From Quercus robur (taxonomy: Eukaryota > Streptophyta > Magnoliopsida > Fagales > Fagaceae), in NCBI RefSeq assembly GCF_932294415.1, contig NC_065535.1:85023862-85087861 (forward strand): a stretch of DNA of 64,000 nt, written 5' to 3'. Below the pieces are notes generated by a model that worked only from the letters and a program-made list of their open reading frames with translations, did not search any database and was not told the origin of the DNA. Positions 35,548 to 46,885 of this stretch are shown piece by piece. Both the position numbers and the translations under genes were made by a program. Position 1 is the stretch's first letter; every line of letters begins with the position of its first letter.

Positions 35548-35814
35548 CTGGAAGCACCCTCCTGAGCTTAGAGCTGATCTTAGTTTCTCAAGTTCATTCT
35601 CTACTTCTTTAGGATCATGTGATGAAGATAGGGAGAAGATGCTGATATCGATTATAGGAGATAGGGAGAAGATGCTGATATCGATTATAGGAATTGAGGC
35701 TAGTGGATCAGAAGACTCTATAGATCCAAAGCTGCAATCTTTAACTATGTATTCTTGTGGTGGTTCTTCGCTATTGATGGACATTTCTTCCACACTCTTG
35801 GAAAATGTATCCAT
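35548..35814 (-). pseudogene. Orphan first exon of a 2OGD dioxygenase (exon 1b of unit R1)
   Basis: An open 89-codon first exon starts MDTFSKSVEEMSINSEEPP, passes the IPIIDI motif of the DIOX_N domain, and ends SGGCFQ at a good donor (CAG then GTTAGTAC). No exon 2-4 follows nearby. Downstream lies segment S with a 3'-UTR-like relic, then R1 exons 2-4 25.6 kb away (about 2.2 kb without the copia element). The upstream start used by copy R2 (MDTVYVTD) is lost here through ATG to ACG and a 3-bp deletion. It may be a relic of a deleted gene or, less likely, a distant alternative first exon for R1. Confidence 0.75.
35626..35691 (-). repeat. In-frame 33-bp tandem duplication in orphan exon 1b
   Basis: Two identical 33-bp copies (35626-35658 and 35659-35691) duplicate the 11 residues PIIDISIFSLS. 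The other three first exons have one copy. The frame is kept, so the exon stays open. Confidence 0.92.
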
Positions 35815-36708
35815 TTTAGCAGAAAGGAGGACTACTCTGTCAGTGACGTACACTGTCCGTGGGGTTACAGCTCACAAGACTATAGGAGCAAAATTAGTAC
35901 AGTACCAAGAAGGAGGCACATGCCTTTCAAAGCTTTTGATGATTATGGATAAAAATTGGGTACCCATTCAGATGATAATGTATATAATATTCAATCCTTT
36001 TGATCATTACTTTAACAATATTAATATAATAGAGGAGTAATATAATTTGCCTAATTAGTAATTTTTAAGTGCTTTCGAAGTACGAAAGAAAATATCTTTT
36101 TATTTTTAATATTTATAATAAAGTTTATTCATTAAATTCATGTTAAAATTTACTATGAGTATATTTGGTTTGGTGGGTTTTAGGGAGGATGAAAAAAATA
36201 AAAGAGTGGAAAATATGAGAGAAAATGAGTAAAATCTCAAATTGAATAATAATGAGAAAAATAAGTAGTTAATATAATATAGTTGAACTTATTGTGGTAA
36301 TAATAAACTAGTCATGCGCACAGGTGGACCTAATCTTGGACCATAGATCAAGCATTTTGTCCCATAGATAGAACTAATAAACGGATCGATGGGTTTATGA
36401 TTTGTCCTGATTGGGTTTAGATTGGATTTGGGTTTGATCACGCTGGGTGGACTAGATTGTTATTCTTGTGACCCTTACTCTGAAACATGAAACATTTTCC
36501 CTCTTCGGATTTCAAAGGTTTCATTTGAATATTTGCTAACTCTCCACTGCCAAGATTGAAACTCACTCATCTTTTCATTTATCAACCCATTTAATCCAAA
36601 TAAATAATATACAATAATTAGAAATATATCCATTTATTCAATCATTAATATTTAAATGGACGAACGGATCTTTACTAATACAATCCACAAGAGACAAAGG
36701 TACAAAAA
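35815..36708. other. Upstream region of orphan exon 1b and 3' flank of gene G2
   Basis: Non-coding. From about 36225 to 36290 it again carries the segment AAATCTCAAATTGAATAATA, a third intact example of the copia target site. From 36300 to 36708 the sequence is unique within the window and leads to the G2 stop codon. A T/A-rich block at 36060-36170 has no recognisable feature. Confidence 0.5.
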
Positions 36709-38139
36709 CTAGTATCTCACTGCATCAATTGGTCTCTTTCCCTGCTGGTAGTACTGGAAATAAGTATCAACATAATTCTTCACCTTTTTGTATAGTCTCG
36801 GCCTTGAGTCATTGAACAGCCTGCCTATTGGTTCAATCTCTTTATCAGAGTCTGGAGAACTGAACACTGCCAACGAAATCCTCTCCCTTTCTGAATTTGT
36901 CACTACTCTGTGCACTGGGCTCTTGAATATTCCATTACTCATTATCTGTGCATCACCCATTGTATCATACGAAACCAATTCTAAAACAAATTTACATATT
37001 CTCATAGGCAAAGTTTCTAGTTGAAATTAACTGAATTGTACAACTTGGGTCATCAAAAGTGAACTTGGTGTGAGTGTAGATGTTGATTACTTTCGAATAG
37101 CTTAGAATATATAGTTGCTAGACACTGGGGGTTATGTTGAACATGTGAAAATCTCAGTACGTAGCTATTACCTCTGCTTGATCACCTATATTTATAAGAA
37201 GAGCCTGAGGAATGACTGGAACTCTGATCCACTGGTTGTCTTTCAGGAATTGGAGACCTTCCACCTCTTTGTCTTGCAAAACAAAGGTGATTGCTGATCC
37301 ATCTGCATGTGGTTTAAGGCCAAGAACAAGATCGGGCCTTGGACATGGAGGATATAAGTTGAATCTTGCAAACATTGTTGGTTGTTGTCCCATCTGCTCC
37401 AAAAAGCAGGTATCCTGCAAATTTAGTGACTTTGCCATGGCTTTGAGGATGACTTCAGTTATGAGGCTCAACTCCATGGCATACTTGAGTAAAATATCCC
37501 TGCAGTTTTTTTTTTTTTTTGGGTAACTAATCAGTTTGACTTATAGTATTCAACCTGCATTTTCTATGGATGGAGAGCCAGCCATTCACTGCTGCCACCA
37601 AGGCACCAACCATATGTTATTATGGATGATTGTAGTGTTTTTTGGATGCTATGGAACACAAAATCAAGGTAAGGGGAAAATGATTGTTTTTAGGGATCTA
37701 AAGGTGTTAAAATCATTTTTCAGACATGTAGGGAAATAATTACTAGTGAAAACTCTGTGGTGGTATTGAATATTGATAGAATAAAACAGAAAGATTAAAT
37801 TATACTTTTCACCATGAAATTTTGAGTTGTTTTCAATTTGGTCCTTTAATTTGAGATTTTTATTTTTATTTTTATTTTTTTTATTTTAGTCCATTAAGTT
37901 GATTTCAATTTCACAATTTTCCTTTCCTCCATCCTGATAACTCATCAGAGCGATAAGTGTCAGCAAAACAATGTTTTCTTTTTTCTTTATTTGTTTTAAA
38001 AAAATTTCTCTTCTCTCTTAACAGCCATATTAGTCACTCAGGAGATAGATGGAAGAATCATTTTGAAAATGAAATCAAATTTGGTGGACTAAAATGCATA
38101 ATTTCAAACTTAAGAAATCAAAATGAAAATAATTAAAAA

Positions 38140-38322
38140 AATTTTAATACAAGATAAAAATTCTACTCTAGCCTAATCTAAATGTATATATATATATATA
38201 TATATATATAACTCTCTCTTAATCAATTCATACATATATGTGTTTGAATCCCGGTCTTTGCCTCTCTCACTTTACAAGCATTTATATTTATGGAGTAACC
38301 ATCGCACTAAGGATGTGCGGTG
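38140..38322 (-). repeat. SINE copy in intron 2 of G2
   Basis: On the minus strand it begins near ATCACCGCACATCCTTAGTG, with an A-box-like TAGTGCGATGG, and continues to a B-box-like GGGATTCAAACAC. It then runs into a TA-rich tail. The same family is at 60316-60468 in R3, where target duplications are clear. Ends here are approximate. Confidence 0.6.
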
Positions 38323-38718
38323 ATAATAATTTTAAACTTTGTAAGTGTCAAAATTTATGCCATTGAAATTTGTAATGAATGACCATTAATTGCTGTTGTA
38401 TTCTTTATTCAGAAGGAAACAAAATATGATTACCTGGAATCTGTGGGATTTTCAGGCCAAAATGTGAACTTTCGTTGGTCTTCTGGGTTAACCATGAGAT
38501 ACAATCGGTCAGTCCAATCAAGTATTTGGTGGTCTGAAAAGATAATATCATTTCCATAACCTTCAATTTTGCTGGCTTCTCTGGAGTATTTACGCTTCTC
38601 ATCCATTGGAAGTGAAAAGAATTGCTTGGTAACTTCATGGACTTTGTCTAGAAATGAACTTGTTATTCCATGATTTATTGCCTGAAACTCCAAAACCAAC
38701 TCTTGAGTATGTTATAAA

Positions 38719-39547
38719 TGTTAGGTTCTAAAGATTTAGGATTAAATGTTTAGATTCCTATTTTGTTTATGTTGGCAAACTAAGAGGTGTTAGACACTGC
38801 TCAAGATTGTACAAATTAAGTTTCAAGAACATTCAAGCTGCAGAAAGGAGAGTTCAAGTTCAGTGAAGCATGACTGATCGAAAATTAATTTGACCGATCG
38901 AAAAATCGCAATAAATCAGATTTTGCAAAGTTTAAATTAGGTCCACACTCGCGAAAACGTTTAGGGTTTCAGTCCAACACTCCTAAGTATAAAATGAAAA
39001 CACTAACTACGTTTTGAAGACTCTTGGAAGACTTTGAGTTACTCTTATGAGATTTAAGAGATTCTGTAACCTTCTAACTTGAACAAGAACTTCAATCAAG
39101 TGCTAGTAGAATTTAGTTGCTGTTATAAGATCAACAACTGGTGATCTAAACCTTTGAGTGGGATCTCAAAGTCATAAGCATGGGAGCTTGTATGCTACAA
39201 ATCCGAGAGAGAAGAGTCCCTGGAGTCAAAGCTTGAACGTGATCGTGTGAGTAAGTTCTACTAGTGGTAGCAATAGATTTAGGGTTAAATCTTTTGTAAA
39301 TTTCAATTCTTTCTAGTGGGTTTGTTTATCTTGAGGATAGTTAAGTCAAATCATTCTCATGTTTTTACCTTGAGACGGTTTGTTTTATTAGTTTTCCTGA
39401 GTGATCATATTTGTGTGTTATTTTCTTTTCTGCTGTGCATTATATGATATTTTGTTGTTTAATCTAGATCTCATAATTAACCTAAGTAAACACTTGACTT
39501 ATTCATTAGGTTAAAAATGTTTTTAAAGGGGTCTAAACAAGCAAACA
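38719..39547 (+). repeat. Solo LTR (copia type) in intron 1 of G2
   Basis: It begins TGTTAGGTTCTAAAG and ends near GTCTAAACAAGCAAACA. Flanks ATAAA and ATAAG match at four of five bases. A diverged copy of the same LTR lies in reverse orientation at about 45640-46500. No internal region is present, so it is a solo LTR left by recombination. It accounts for most of the long intron 1 (38682-40070). Confidence 0.6.
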
Positions 39548-40443
39548 ATAAGAGTGATGAAAGGTCTATATTATTTTTTGGCTGAAAGATGACAATGGTT
39601 GAGACTAGACCATTTCAAAAGTTAGAAGTATGAAACGCGCGTGGAAAAAATAGAATCCATAACTTATTACTCTCTTTTTTGATAATCTATAACTTATTAC
39701 TTAAATTAAGATAGCATACGAGTATCATTATGGTCAATTTTAAGCTTTGAACTGATTTCCTTCCATTCAGATATATACTTGATTATTTTTGAGATGATTT
39801 AGAGTGTCAAAATTCATAATATATAAAATAAATAATCAATATATGTGTATATATATATATATTAAAAATAAAAAAAAATAAAAAAAAAACAAAAAAAACA
39901 AACAAGCTAGCGGTTCTAAACAATGAAGTACTTGTAGCTTAGTTAGAGAGCCTAAAATTGTCATTTAAATTTGAGTCTCCATGTCCAAATATAACTATGT
40001 GAACCTGATAACTCTATAGAACAATACATATATAGGTTGTTGTTAATCAGTAAGTGCTATGAAATCAAACCTGAAAGCAACCCCATGAACTGAGAGCAGA
40101 CCGAAGCTTCTCTAGCTCTTCTGCTACTGTGGTTGCCGAAGATTGGAGGACACCAAGGTCTATGACTGGAATTTCATTCAGAGGAGTATGAACATCAGCC
40201 ACTCCTCCTGTACTGTTTTTATAAACATAATTATCTGGTGGCTGTCCATCATTGATGACCAGTTCTTGGACACTTTATGATAGTAAATCTTCCTTGGTAG
40301 CCTTATTAGGAGTGGGAGATTCAGCCATGTCTCTGCTGGAAGCAGCCATATACATACATACAACTAAGGAACACTTACACAGAGTCTTGGTTGATGTCAT
40401 CTCTAAGGATAAGCACATGACGCAACATGGATACTCATAAAAC

Positions 40444-40636
40444 ACTAGGATACAACTTTAGTAAAAGTACCGCATACACATTTGTGGCGGTTCTTAATCG
40501 CCGCTATAGATTACTCAGGGTATACGGTCAGTTTATTGCGGCAGTTTGATTACTGCTGCTATAGGTGTACTTTTTTGGGGCGATTCTTATTAAGAGCTAT
40601 AAAAAAGGCCTAGAATATCATCAAATTTTTGTAGTG
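40444..40636. mobile_element. Miniature CACTA-like element upstream of G2
   Basis: The left end starts CACTAGG and the right end is TTTTTGTAGTG, the reverse of the classical CACTACAAAAA terminus. The interior has GGCGGTTCTTAATCGCCGC-type GC-rich palindromic motifs seen in plant CACTA derivatives. Flanking 3-bp sequences AAA and AAG match at two of three. It sits about 115 bp upstream of the G2 ATG. Confidence 0.6.
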
Positions 40637-41002
40637 AAGGTGAATCATACATGGCCTTATAAAAAAGTATTAACACTTTCCTAGTAGGGTAGATTTGTTT
40701 CCCCCTCTTTAGAATCAATTTCATTAAAAATAATTAATTTTGTTAATTTAATGATAATCGACAATATTTTGACAAAATTGTTCTCAATTAGTTTTACTCT
40801 AGTGCTATGCTATATAACTTAATAATTTAAATTGTGCAATAAAAAGCTTTAGTTGATCCTTGAACTATGTGATAGAGTTTAATTTGGTCTCTAATTCCAA
40901 ATTTCCAATAATAGTTGATATTAAATTAAAAATTCTTGGTTTGCTAAGAGCAAGACAAGCAACACAACAAGGAGGTTACATCATATCATATCATATACTA
41001 TA
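40637..41002. other. Upstream flank of G2 and left edge of unit R2
   Basis: No gene. From about 40900 the sequence (TTTCCAATAATAGTTGATAT and on) matches the R1 unit from 7189. It is therefore the downstream edge of unit R2 and the empty site for the R1 Helitron. Confidence 0.6.
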
Positions 41003-41309
41003 TAATAAAAGTTGGGCTTAGTAGTTATAGTTGGGCCAAGTGGCTACTCTAAGCATAGTTTAGTAAATTAATTTTATATTATTTGTTAGACTATATTTTC
41101 TCAAATTAAGGGATAATATCTAACAATTTTTTAATTTACTTAAGACTTTTTTATTTAAATTTTAACAAATTTAAATTCTATTTAAATTAAAAGTCTACTA
41201 TGAAAATTTTTAAACTTAAATCTCAAACAATAACAACCCACGTTTTCTTTCTCCAAAAAAAAACCCACGTTTTGACTTCTACTCCAACTAATAGTCTATT
41301 ATCAATATT

Positions 41310-43815
41310 TTAAGAACAACTAATTAGTAAATTAGTTTTATACATTTAAACTTCAACAAATTTAAATTCCATTCAAACAAAATTTCTATTATAAAAAATT
41401 CTAAACTTAAATCCAAACAACAACCTACATTTTCTTTCTCAACAAAAAAAAAAAAAATCATTTTGACTTCTACTCCAACTAAAACTCTATTATCAATATT
41501 TTAAGAACAACTAATTACTAAATTAATTTTATATATTATTTGTTATAATATATTTTTCTCAAATTAAGGGATAACATTTAAAACTATTTAATTTAAATAA
41601 AATTAAAAGTCTACCATTAAAATTTTCTAAACTTAAATCCCACACAACTCACATTTTTGTTTTTGTTTTTGTTTTTTTTTTTTTTTTTTTTTTTTTTCCT
41701 TAAGTTGCATCATATTAAATAAATATTTTATTAGTATATTAAGCTACAAGGCTAGCTCTTCACTAAGGAATAAGATTTAAAAATAATTTAAATAAAACTT
41801 TATCATCTAAGTTTTAGAAATTTAAATTCTACTCAAACTAATAGTCTATTTTCAAAATTTTCATATATATATATATATAAAGTCATGACTTTTTTTATAT
41901 AATCTCTCCTAAGCAATAAAGTCATCCCTATAATTAAATCTCACACAATACACCCCATATTGTTGTATTTTTTTCACTTTTTTTTTCTCCAAAATGCAAC
42001 TTGTAGGGATAAGGGCCAAAAATTGTATATTGGGCCTTGGGCTTTGGACGAGGACGTTAATTGGTCCAAGGATGAATAAACAATAGTGAGGGTGTTAAGT
42101 TCAAAGTCTTAAAAGTAACATGCAAGTAGAAAAGTTAGGAAATGTGGTCCAAGGAGGAGTGTCTCCTCGGATAAACAAAGCACAGGTCAAACATATATTC
42201 TATTACTCAAAGTGACCTTCTAGGAAGTTTCGTTGAGAGGGACGTGCATCGTGAACGTACTGGAAGAGTGGAAGCTAGGAAATATTTAAGGAAAAACTGC
42301 TACCATCACATTGAATGCTCTACAGCTAACTTTCTGGTCACATTTATGTGGAGAAGACCCCTAACAGTGCTGTCTTAGCTACCGCAACTCACAGAGAGCC
42401 AGAGAAGGTGTCTAATGGGACAAGCACTTAAGTAATGGCTCAAATGATCAACAAGTGTAGGATCAAGATAACGAAAAAGGGAACTATATAATGTAAGAGA
42501 TCCTCCATGGATAGGGGATCGAAAAAAGGGAGAAGAAAGCACTGTAACAAGCAAAATCGTATTTGTAACTGTTTCCAATTAATATACACTAGAACTTACC
42601 TCCTCGGACCGGGCCAAGAGTGAATTTATTTAGGTCAATCATTCTGGTTTTTGTTTGATTATCTTTCAAATCTATTCTATCTGTTGTCTAACTCATTAGA
42701 CCCTAGTTCTCTAACCCACTCTCTACAAATTTATTGTGTTGGGCTCACTGGGCCTATATCTTCTTATATTTTGGGTTTGGGTTTCAAAACGTGTCCTTAC
42801 ACAACTAATGCTTATGTTTTAATCTAATAAATTCATCTTAGTGATTTCTTTGCTTCTTAATTTGCGTGCAAGATATTATGCCAAAAGAAGTTTACTATAA
42901 AGAAGCAAAACAATTGACACCATTTAAGTTCTTGGTTCTCTTATGTAAGTTTTTAATTTTTTTACTCTCACTAGTCAGTAAATTAATTTTATATTATTTG
43001 TTAAGATATATTTACTCAAATTAAGAGATAATATTTAACAAATGTTTAATTTAGATAAAACTTTATCATTTAAATTTCAAAAAATTTAAATTCTATTCAA
43101 ACTAAAAGTTTATATCTTCAAAAAACTATAAACTTAAATATTTTAAAAAATTTAAATTATATTCCAACTAAAAATATATTATAAAAAATTCTAAACTTAA
43201 ATTTCAGATAACAACATATGTTTTCTTTTTCAAAAAAAAAAAAAAAACCTTTTGACTTCTACTCTAACTAAAAGTCTACTATCAACATTTTAAGAACAAC
43301 TAATTAGTAAATTAATTTTATATTATTTTTATGATATATTCCCTCAAATTAAGGGATAATATTTAACAATTTTTTAATTTAAATAAAACTAAAAGTCTAT
43401 CATCAAAATTTTCTAAGCTTAAATCCCACACAACTCATTTTTTTGTTTTAATTTTTTTCCTCAAGTTGCATCTTATTAACTTAGTACTTTATTAGGATAT
43501 TATCCTATAGGACTCTTGACTAAGGGATAAGATTTAAAAAATAATTTAATTTTAATAAAAATTTATTACATACGTTTTAGAAATTTAAATTCTACTCCCA
43601 CATTGTTGCATTTATTTATTTTTTTTTCACTTTTTTTTCCCAAGATGCAACTTACTCTTAATTATGTTTTAATTTGATAAATTAATCTTACTTATTGTTC
43701 TCTGCTTCTGATTTTACAGCCTAGTTATTATGCCAAAGGAATTTTCAATAAAAAAAAGAAAAAGAAAACTAAAACAATGGACACCCATTTAAGTTTTTGG
43801 TTCTCTTATGTAAGT
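41310..43815 (+). repeat. Internal tandem duplication of the Helitron, about 850 bp
   Basis: Two long copies, about 41310-42960 and 42970-43815, share blocks in the same order. These are a TAGTAAATTAATTTTATATT start, a CTCAAATTAAGGGATAA block, a TGCAACTT block and an end block with ATTATGCCAAA and TTCTCTTATGTAAGT. The first copy is longer because it contains the solo LTR at 42002-42801. Additional partial copies of the first block lie near 41040 and 41508. Confidence 0.65.
42002..42801 (+). repeat. Solo LTR, 800 bp, Ty3/gypsy family of the left-edge element
   Basis: It begins TGTAGGGAT and ends GTCCTTACA, flanked by the perfect 5-bp duplication CAACT (41997-42001 and 42802-42806). The sister copy of the Helitron duplication has an uninterrupted GATGCAACTTA at 43650-43660. 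TATA-like CTATATAATG lies at 42484-42493. It is related to the LTR at 3556-4272. Confidence 0.9.
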
Positions 43816-44251
43816 TATTATTATTATTTTTTAATATTCTCAAATTTTGAACTCTTTTATGTATGTTTTGATTTTGGGTTTTGGTTATTATATTTAATTT
43901 GTGAGTGTGTTGATTTTTGTAATTAGACTATCACTAGGAAAAAAATTGTATTGAGAAACTATTTTGTTTATTATTATTTGTGCTAACTAGAGCATAGATT
44001 AAACATAACCCAAATATGAATTATCTCATATTAAGAAATTAACACAAAGTACAAAGAGAATTTTCAAATATAAAAATAGATTAACACAAATAAAGTCCAA
44101 ACTCTAAACAATTAGAACTTAAATCAATTTTTTAATTATAATTATTTACGCATTTAATAATTTGTTGTTACTATTTATTTAATAATTTTATTTTAATTAT
44201 TTTTAAAAAATTAATTTACATATGAATTTTCACCTAGCCGTGCATTGCACG

Positions 44252-44388
44252 GAAATAATAATAGTATATATAAAAGTACTAGAACATGGAAAAACATGAA
44301 TTGTGAATGTCAATGTACTGAAATAATAATAGTAGTATATATAAAAGTACTAGAACATGGAAAAACATGAAATGCAAATGTCGCATTT
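44252..44388. repeat. 68-bp tandem duplication at the Helitron 3' border
   Basis: Two copies start at 44252 and 44320 with GAAATAATAATAGTA and contain AAGTACTAGAACATGG. The second has a 3-bp insertion in the TAG run. It lies between the Helitron hairpin and the resumed unit R2 sequence, so the exact 3' end of the Helitron is ambiguous. Confidence 0.8.
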
Positions 44389-46885
44389 ATTGGTCCATGT
44401 AATTGTGCATAAAAGAAGGACAAGTGGCATTGAAGCCATTATAGAAGTCAAAGGCCTTATCCAACAATTTGGAGCAATCAGATCTGCCTTAGGTTTCAGG
44501 GATTCATGATAGTTGTGCTTGTGTCCACAGATTTTCCCTTCACAATATCAGTTCAGTTTCCACGTTTGGAAGAAAAAACCAAATAGCCAATGTGTTAATA
44601 TCAACTTAACATGACTGGCCTTTTTCTTAATTTGTAACATGCCTTCGCTTTATTATGCATTGATGTCTCAATCTGTTGCGCCCAGTGGCATCAGGATTTT
44701 TATCAGTAGATGTAAAATCTTTTAACTAAAAATATAAATCAAATACATGGATTTGATATTATTTATAAAAAGTTTCTGTACTTCAAATCAATAATTCATT
44801 AAAATTTGAAAGGAACTATCTATATCTAACAAAATTATACTCCATGGATTTTCCTATACTAAATTGCCATAATATTCTCCCTAAATCTATCTATATAATA
44901 TATATATATATATATTTTTTTTTTTTTTAATTTTTGAGAAATAATTACAACATGCTGCTAACCTCGCAGCTCAAACTCTTTCCCCCTAGACCTCCAAGCA
45001 TTTTGTGCATGGGGAGGTGCCAATTCAGTTATAAGGCCTTTGGCATATAATATTTAAAAACTGAAACATAACATTTATTGTTGTTACGCTTATGTTGAGT
45101 CACATAGCGTAACATTTCAGTTTATTTTGGTCCATTTCTGTACATTTGGTCTAGTTCGGTCCATTTCGGTCCATAGTGTTCTATTCGGTCCAATTTGATC
45201 CTTTCGGTCCACTTCAGTGATGCTTTGGGAGGAGAGGTTTGTGTAGAAAGAGAATTGATGTTTTATTAACAATTATGTCACATTCTCAACGTAATGTTGG
45301 TAAGTCATTGATAAAATTACATTTTTTTTTAATGTTTTTAAATTTAAAAACATTTTAAAAAAATACAAAACTTTAAAGTTTTGTATTTTTTTGGTAATAT
45401 AATAAATAATAGATTTACTTATATCCGCTTCATCTTTAGGTTATTCAGGACGTATAGAAAATGAACTGTTTATATGGAGTACTAAAAACAAATTTCAACC
45501 ACACATTATGTTATTTACAATTTTTTTTACCTTTATATAATAATTGATGTAAAATGCATTATGTTTCCTTAAAAAAATAAAAAATAAAAAATAAAAACTT
45601 ACAAAATTTAAAACATTTTCAAATAACAAATATAGATAGCTTATGATAATTTTTAGACCTCTTAAAACGCAATTGTATTAACCTAGTTAATTAGCCAAGT
45701 TATTACTTAGTCCAAATTCCAAATCTAGGTTATCACAATCAAACAATCATATCATGCACAGTAGCGGAAAGATAAATAACACAATGATATGATCGCTCAG
45801 GAAACCAAACAGGTAAAAACTTAGGGAAAATTTAATCTAACTATCCTCATGGTAAACCTGAATCCACTATGAAATAATCGAAGTTTTACAATAAGACTTA
45901 GACCACTAACATCTTATTGCTACCCACTAGTAGAAACTTACTGACACGACCATATGCAAGCTCCGAGACCACGGACTCCTTCTTTCTTGGATTCTCCAGC
46001 AAGTACAAGCACATCCGCTTGTGTTTCTTTAAGTTCTTATGGCAGCAACTGAATGATCATCAAGTTCTTGAACGAATCTCTTTCTTGATAATCATAAACT
46101 TGTGTAAAGGAAAGCTCCTCACAGATTTCACAAGAGATTTACACAAACAGCAATATGAGCAACCTTAAAACGTGGTTAGGGTTTGCCTTATATACTTAGA
46201 GCAAAAATACAAAACCCTAAACGTTTTAGATGAACTACGGCTGAGTTGGAATTCTGTAGAAAAACGCATTCTGCCCGAATTTCGAATGATCGAGCCTAAG
46301 CTTCGATCGATCGAACCAGGCCGAATTGCACTTTTAATTCTACATCAACTTAGATCCAACTTTACATAAATGACACAACTTTGAGCAAGTCTAAACACGA
46401 CTAAATATCTTGTTTTGATCATGGTTTGCCAACAATACACATTAGAGTTCTAAATACATAAGTTCCTAAGTCTTTAGAACCTAATAGCTTAATTTAAAAA
46501 ATCTAATATATTGTATCAATTATACTTTGTTAGAAAATAATCACATCATTTTAAGAAGGATTTGGGACTAATACTTATAAGTCTCTTTTGCTATTTTCAT
46601 TTTTTACTTAACAAGAAAATAAATTATTAAATTTTTCCATGCATCGTGACTAGTTTCCAGTAAAATAATGAAAAGGGGGATAGAAAAACTTAAACTATTT
46701 CCCAAAGTTGAAAAAGTAGACAAGAAAGACACTTTATTCATAAGTTGCAATCTACATATCAGAAAGTGAATTAAAGCCACTTCTGACATTCATAGAAATG
46801 TAGATAAAGTATCAGAATACCATATAATTCCATAGTTTTACCATCAACTTGCTTCAACACTAGAATAGATAAGCAGGAAGAAAAT
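44389..46885. other. 3' flank of R2 with SINE and LTR insertions
   Basis: Repeat-unit sequence matching 7330-8515 of R1, with two insertions absent from R1. At about 44880-45195 there is a SINE-like block (minus strand AACTGAATTGGC as A box and GAGTTTGAGC as B box, with a T-rich tail on the plus strand near 44915) followed by short TCGGTCCA repeats. At about 45512-46510 there is a reversed copy of the copia-type LTR seen in G2 intron 1, containing CGATCGATCGAACC near 46305. No gene was found. Confidence 0.55.

Larger units (their letters stand above)
36709..40328 (-). pseudogene. 2-oxoglutarate/Fe(II) dioxygenase G2, SRG1-like, one nonsense codon
   Basis: Exon 1 is 40071-40328 (258 bp), exon 2 38434-38681 (248), exon 3 37172-37499 (328) and exon 4 36709-36945 (237). 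Together they encode 356 residues with GT-AG introns of the same phases as R2. The protein has IPVIDL (DIOX_N), NLYPPCPRPD, the iron ligands H233, D235 and H290, and R300-I-S302 for 2-oxoglutarate. All catalytic residues are kept. Codon 18 is TAA (context TCA TAA AGT), where a Lys (AAA) is expected from the KSVQEL/KSVEEM pattern. No good downstream Met precedes the core. It is clearly more diverged from R1-R3 than they are from each other, so it is a distinct paralogue. Recent loss, a polymorphic stop or a sequence error are all possible. Intron 1 holds an LTR and intron 2 a SINE. Confidence 0.85.
41003..44280 (+). mobile_element. Helitron-like insertion in the 3' flank of R2
   Basis: Compared with unit R1, extra sequence begins after TCATATCATATAC near 41000 and ends before TATTGGTCCATG near 44388. 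Its left side (CTATATAATAAAAGTTGGGC) resembles the start of many eudicot Helitrons. Near its right side is the palindrome CCGTGCATTGCACGG (44238-44252), identical to that of the R1 Helitron, with a CTAG about 26 bp further on. It has no coding sequence. The interior is AT-rich, tandemly duplicated and hosts a solo LTR. Confidence 0.6.

Noticed and set aside
35536..35853. Longer version of orphan exon 1b beginning 13 codons earlier (YVTDRV)
   Set aside because: That upstream codon is GTG and not ATG. The first true Met in frame is MDTFSKS at 35814.
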